NCBI GenBank assembly: GCA_016764835.1
Contig: JAESRD010000167.1
Span: forward strand, 1 to 9,778
Source: Paracoccaceae bacterium
GTDB lineage: Bacteria > Pseudomonadota > Alphaproteobacteria > Rhodobacterales > Rhodobacteraceae
DNA length: 9,778 nt
Direction of reading: 5' to 3'
Below the pieces are notes generated by a model that was not told the DNA's origin, ran no database searches, and saw only the letters and a list, made by a program, of their open reading frames with translations. A program made the translations under genes and the position numbers. This document shows, in pieces, positions 7,314 to 9,778 of the stretch (positions within the stretch are counted from its first letter, which is position 1; the number at the start of each line of letters is the position of its first letter).

Positions 7314-7319
7314 ATTGTA
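7314..7319 (-). promoter_or_regulatory. -10-like element of the pckA promoter
   Basis: On the minus strand TACAAT matches five of six -10 consensus positions, 63 bases before the pckA ATG. At 16-18 base spacing the -35 region reads about TAACGG/AACGGT, a poor match, and overlaps the nearest GTTAGCGC box. This suggests a promoter that needs an activator or is blocked by a repressor at that box. Confidence 0.45.
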
Positions 7320-7339
7320 GAACACCCGGTGATTTTACC

Positions 7340-7390
7340 GTTAGCGCAACCAAGTTTATGTTAGCGCCCCAACTAGTGACTTGTTAGCGC
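7340..7390. repeat. Three direct GTTAGCGC boxes upstream of pckA (operator-like)
   Basis: The exact octamer GTTAGCGC occurs at 7340-7347, 7360-7367 and 7383-7390, all in the same direction, with start-to-start distances of 20 and 23 bases, about two helical turns. Each is followed by an A/C-rich stretch. Relative to the predicted pckA start (near 7307) the boxes centre around -36, -56 and -80. Direct repeats at such spacing suit an OmpR-class response regulator such as ChvI. TTAGCGC is also half of a CG-centred palindrome of LacI type, as expected for a PckR-like repressor. The sequence does not decide which. Confidence 0.65.
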
Positions 7391-7608
7391 CACCACTGCG
7401 CCGACAGTTTCCAAAAACATGGTAAAAGCTCGAATACCTCATAGATTGGTGCGTCATTTTAGCCATTAGTAAGGCTTTTTCGCTCCAGAATAGGGGCAGG
7501 ATTCGTCTGATTCGCACTTTGGGATTGATTAGTATCGGTAAACCGGGAACATAATAATCAAAACACAGGCAAAAAACAAAAACTGAGCAGCAAGGGTATC
7601 CCCCAACT

Positions 7609-8310
7609 ATGTCGAAAATCGCTTTGGTGGACGACGACAGAAATATTCTGACGTCCGTATCCATTACTCTCGAAGCCGAAGGTTTCGAAGTAGAAACTTA
7701 TAATGATGGCCAGTCCGCATTGGACGCTTTTAATAAGCGTATGCCGGATATGGCTGTGCTTGATATCAAAATGCCGCGCATGGACGGGATGGACCTGCTC
7801 CAGCGTCTGCGGCAAAAATCATCTATGCCAATCATTTTCCTCACGTCGAAAGATGATGAGATTGATGAGGTGCTGGGCCTGCGTATGGGCGCTGATGATT
7901 ACGTCAAGAAACCGTTCTCGCAGCGGCTGTTAGTCGAGCGCATCCGCGCCCTTCTGCGCCGGCAAGAAGCCATCTCTGGCGACACAATCGAAGTCACCGA
8001 AGAGACCAAAGTTATGGTCCGCGGCAACCTGACCATGGACCCGCTGCGTCATGCGGTGAAATGGAAAGAAAACGACGTGTCGTTGACGGTTACCGAGTTC
8101 TTGCTCCTGCAAGCCCTCGCGCAGCGCCCCGGCTTTGTAAAAAGCCGCGACCAGCTGATGGATGTCGCCTACGACGATCAAGTCTATGTTGATGACCGGA
8201 CAATCGATAGCCATATCAAACGCTTGCGCAAGAAAATGCGCATGGCCGATGACGAGTTCTCAGCGATTGAGACCTTGTATGGCATTGGTTATCGCTACAA
8301 CGAAGAGTAA
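7609..8310 (+). CDS. chvI: Two-component response regulator ChvI (OmpR/PhoB family)
   Basis: DNA-binding response regulator of the ChvG-ChvI system, which in alphaproteobacteria controls responses to acid and envelope stress and, in plant- and animal-associated species, host interaction. The 233-residue length is normal. Receiver domain, about 1-115: acidic pocket Asp8/Asp9 in VDDDRN, phosphoacceptor Asp52 in [11 protein letters not shown], Thr79 in FLTS, and Lys101 in KKPF. Winged-helix DNA-binding domain from about 135 to the end: [17 protein letters not shown], the recognition region [16 protein letters not shown] and the C-terminal hairpin TLYGIGYRY. All phosphotransfer residues are present. 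chvG follows after 14 bases, so the two are co-transcribed. Divergent pckA is a known ChvG-ChvI-linked gene in Agrobacterium and is a likely target here. Confidence 0.95.
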   Translation: MSKIALVDDDRNILTSVSITLEAEGFEVETYNDGQSALDAFNKRMPDMAVLDIKMPRMDGMDLLQRLRQKSSMPIIFLTSKDDEIDEVLGLRMGADDYVKKPFSQRLLVERIRALLRRQEAISGDTIEVTEETKVMVRGNLTMDPLRHAVKWKENDVSLTVTEFLLLQALAQRPGFVKSRDQLMDVAYDDQVYVDDRTIDSHIKRLRKKMRMADDEFSAIETLYGIGYRYNEE

Positions 8311-8324
8311 CGCGGAGCCCGTGT

Positions 8325-9778
8325 ATGAGTGCCGTGCCAAAGGTTGATGTCCGCGATCTGGGATCAGTTCGCCGGGCCATGCAAAGCCACAATAACCAAT
8401 CTAGCAACGCCAATGATGACAATGTTGTCGTCATTGGCGATGATTGGGTGGCCGCGGATGGGCTGGGCGAAAAGGAAATGCAAGACAGACGCCGCAAACG
8501 CGGCTTCATCACGCTAAACCGCTCCCCGCTTGCGCGCAAAATCATTACCTTTAACCTTATTGCCGTGATCATCTTGGTCGCTGGCATGCTTTATCTTGCG
8601 CCATCGCGCGACCACCTCGCTTATCAGCGGGCCAATGGTCTGGTCAGCGAAGCCGAGCTTATTGCCGATGTATTTGAAGCGCATCTTCCCGGCAGTGCAG
8701 ATGATCATGTGGGTCTTGACGCGAACAGCACCCTGGCCGGGCTTGACCTGCGCGGCGGGATCGAAGTTTTTGTCTTTGACACTGATGGCACACAGGTCGG
8801 CGCAGCCACGGCCACCACATCTGGCGAAGTTACCGGGCTGAGCCGTGACAAAGGCGGCACGGTCATCACCAACCTGCTCAATGCGGGTTGGGAATCCCTG
8901 TCAGGAATATTTGCCACCAATATTGACCCGACAGCCCAGCTCGACACCGCCGCCCGCGCCCAGGCCTTGGCGCTGCCCGCGCTTGGCGGCAATACAGCCG
9001 TTGAAACCAGCTCGGATGAAACCGGCGGCACAATCTTTGCCGTGGCCACCCCGATCATGCAAAATGGCCGCCCAGTTGGCGTTGTGGCGCTGGTCAGCGC
9101 GGCAGGCGAAATTGATGCCTTGGTCCGGCGCGAGCGTGAACAGGTCTTGCAGATGTTTGTCATCGGCATTCTGGTCTCTATTGGCCTCAGCCTCGTTCTG
9201 GCCTCAACCATCGCCAACCCTCTGGCCGACCTTGCCGCCGCCGCAGAGCTGGGCCGTGACCGCAATGCACGGCAAATGTCGCCGCATAAAATCCGTATTC
9301 CAGACCTGACCGCCCGCCCTGACGAGATCGGCAGGCTTTCTGCGGCTCTGCGCGGCATGGTCGCCGCTCTTTATGAGCGGATCGAGGGCAATGAACAATT
9401 TGCCGCCGATGTGTCGCATGAAATCAAAAACCCCCTCGCCTCGCTGCGCTCTGCCGTGGGCACGCTGCGCATTGCCAAACGCGATGATCAGCGTGAGCGG
9501 CTGCTTGATGTGATTGAGCATGATGTGCGTCGGCTTGACCGGTTGGTCAGCGACATCTCAAATGCTTCGCGGCTTGATGCTGAGCTGGTGAAGGAAGAAG
9601 AAGAAACCTTTGACCTTCTGCGCACTGTACGCCGGATCAACGATCATTTGGCCAAGGAAGCCGAAAGCAAAGGCATCGACTATATTACCGACCTGCCGAG
9701 CAACAAGATCGAGTTCCAGGGGCTTGAGGGCCGCTTGGCCCAGGTCTTCGTCAATCTGATCACCAATGCTTTGTCTTC
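8325..9778 (+). CDS. chvG: Sensor histidine kinase ChvG, 3' end outside window
   Basis: Inner-membrane sensor kinase partner of ChvI; 484 residues are visible and the frame is open to the window end. The ATG at 8325 has GGAG (8314-8317) 7 bases upstream. Order: a polar cytoplasmic N-terminus (1 to about 65); the ChvG-like segment NRSPLARKIITFNLIAVIIL leading into membrane helix 1 (about 73-92); a periplasmic sensor domain of about 184 residues; membrane helix 2 (about 277-297); a HAMP linker (ANPLADLAAAAELGRD onward); the phosphoacceptor H-box FAADVSHEIKNPLASLRSA with His365; and the start of the catalytic ATPase domain up to the N-box near 473-482 (VFVNLITNAL). The remaining ATP-binding motifs lie beyond the window. 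In S. meliloti the periplasmic repressor ExoR controls ChvG; no exoR is seen here. Confidence 0.93.
   Translation, partial: MSAVPKVDVRDLGSVRRAMQSHNNQSSNANDDNVVVIGDDWVAADGLGEKEMQDRRRKRGFITLNRSPLARKIITFNLIAVIILVAGMLYLAPSRDHLAYQRANGLVSEAELIADVFEAHLPGSADDHVGLDANSTLAGLDLRGGIEVFVFDTDGTQVGAATATTSGEVTGLSRDKGGTVITNLLNAGWESLSGIFATNIDPTAQLDTAARAQALALPALGGNTAVETSSDETGGTIFAVATPIMQNGRPVGVVALVSAAGEIDALVRREREQVLQMFVIGILVSIGLSLVLASTIANPLADLAAAAELGRDRNARQMSPHKIRIPDLTARPDEIGRLSAALRGMVAALYERIEGNEQFAADVSHEIKNPLASLRSAVGTLRIAKRDDQRERLLDVIEHDVRRLDRLVSDISNASRLDAELVKEEEETFDLLRTVRRINDHLAKEAESKGIDYITDLPSNKIEFQGLEGRLAQVFVNLITNALS
8408..8439 (+). repeat. 15-base inverted repeat in the 5' coding part of chvG
   Basis: Arms 8408-8422 and 8425-8439 are complementary apart from one A-G position (8417/8430), with a 2-base centre, so the chvG mRNA could form a long hairpin about 84 bases after the start codon. 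It lies in the polar N-terminal region encoding about residues 28-39 (rich in Asn/Asp and Val). No T run follows, so it is not a standard terminator. Confidence 0.65.

Larger units (their letters stand above)
7252..7608. promoter_or_regulatory. Divergent regulatory region between pckA and chvI
   Basis: This 357-base gap holds no credible gene. Its pckA side carries a -10-like TACAAT on the minus strand (7314-7319), with a predicted start near 7307 and a 56-base leader, no good -35 and three GTTAGCGC boxes. The chvI side has CATAAT (7550-7555) with TTGATT (7525-7530) at a long 19-base spacing, a weak promoter candidate giving a leader of about 47 bases. The chvI ribosome site is AAGGG (7592-7596), rather far (12 bases) from the ATG. 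The middle (about 7400-7500) is AT-rich with no clear structure. Confidence 0.6.

Noticed and set aside
7340..7390. CRISPR-like array
   Set aside because: The repeats are only 8 bases long, three in number, and the intervening stretches are 12-15 bases; this is operator-scale, not CRISPR.
7461..7480. AGCC/GGCT hairpin followed by five T in the pckA-chvI gap
   Set aside because: A four-base stem is too weak for a terminator, and no transcript unit is evident for it to end.
1..9778. Mobile element, defence island or genomic island
   Set aside because: No transposase, integrase, tRNA, flanking repeats or composition break was seen; gene order and codon style look like core chromosome throughout.

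Overview
The window looks like ordinary core chromosome of an alphaproteobacterium, most likely a member of or close to the Rhodobacterales. The evidence is the block dnaX - ybaB - recR, the DUF1013 (TrcR) regulator, small secreted YARHG/DUF4453-like and DUF3859 proteins, and pckA divergent from the chvI-chvG two-component system. Naming is from memory of these families; no search was run.\n\nLayout. 1-2307: the 3' end of dnaX (+), a frameshifted secreted-protein gene facing it (-), then ybaB and recR (+) as a compact pair. 2330-4599: a secreted YARHG/SH3b-like protein (-), trcR (-) with a strong intrinsic terminator, and a secreted RNase T2 (+) divergent from trcR. 4607-5472: a DUF3859 gene broken by an in-frame TAA (-) and a tiny Met/Asp-rich lipoprotein (-). 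5653-7251: pckA (-). 7252-7608: a 357-base divergent regulatory region holding three direct GTTAGCGC boxes just upstream of a pckA -10-like element. 7609-9778: chvI and the start of chvG (+), with chvG cut by the window end.\n\nHow the genes relate. DnaX, YbaB and RecR serve replication, nucleoid function and recombinational repair. PckA begins gluconeogenesis, and in rhizobia and Agrobacterium its expression is tied to the ChvG-ChvI acid/envelope-stress system encoded next door, so the shared control region is the most informative regulatory stretch here. The small secreted proteins form a separate theme. Two of the four small minus-strand secreted genes carry lesions, a -1 shift at a T6 tract and a nonsense codon, while every housekeeping gene is intact.\n\nI found no mobile element, CRISPR array, RNA gene or defence system, and nothing I would call a new multi-gene system. 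The items worth a second look are the two broken genes, the pckA operator boxes, the Met-rich lipoprotein, the RNase T2 active-site change and a strong hairpin inside the start of chvG.
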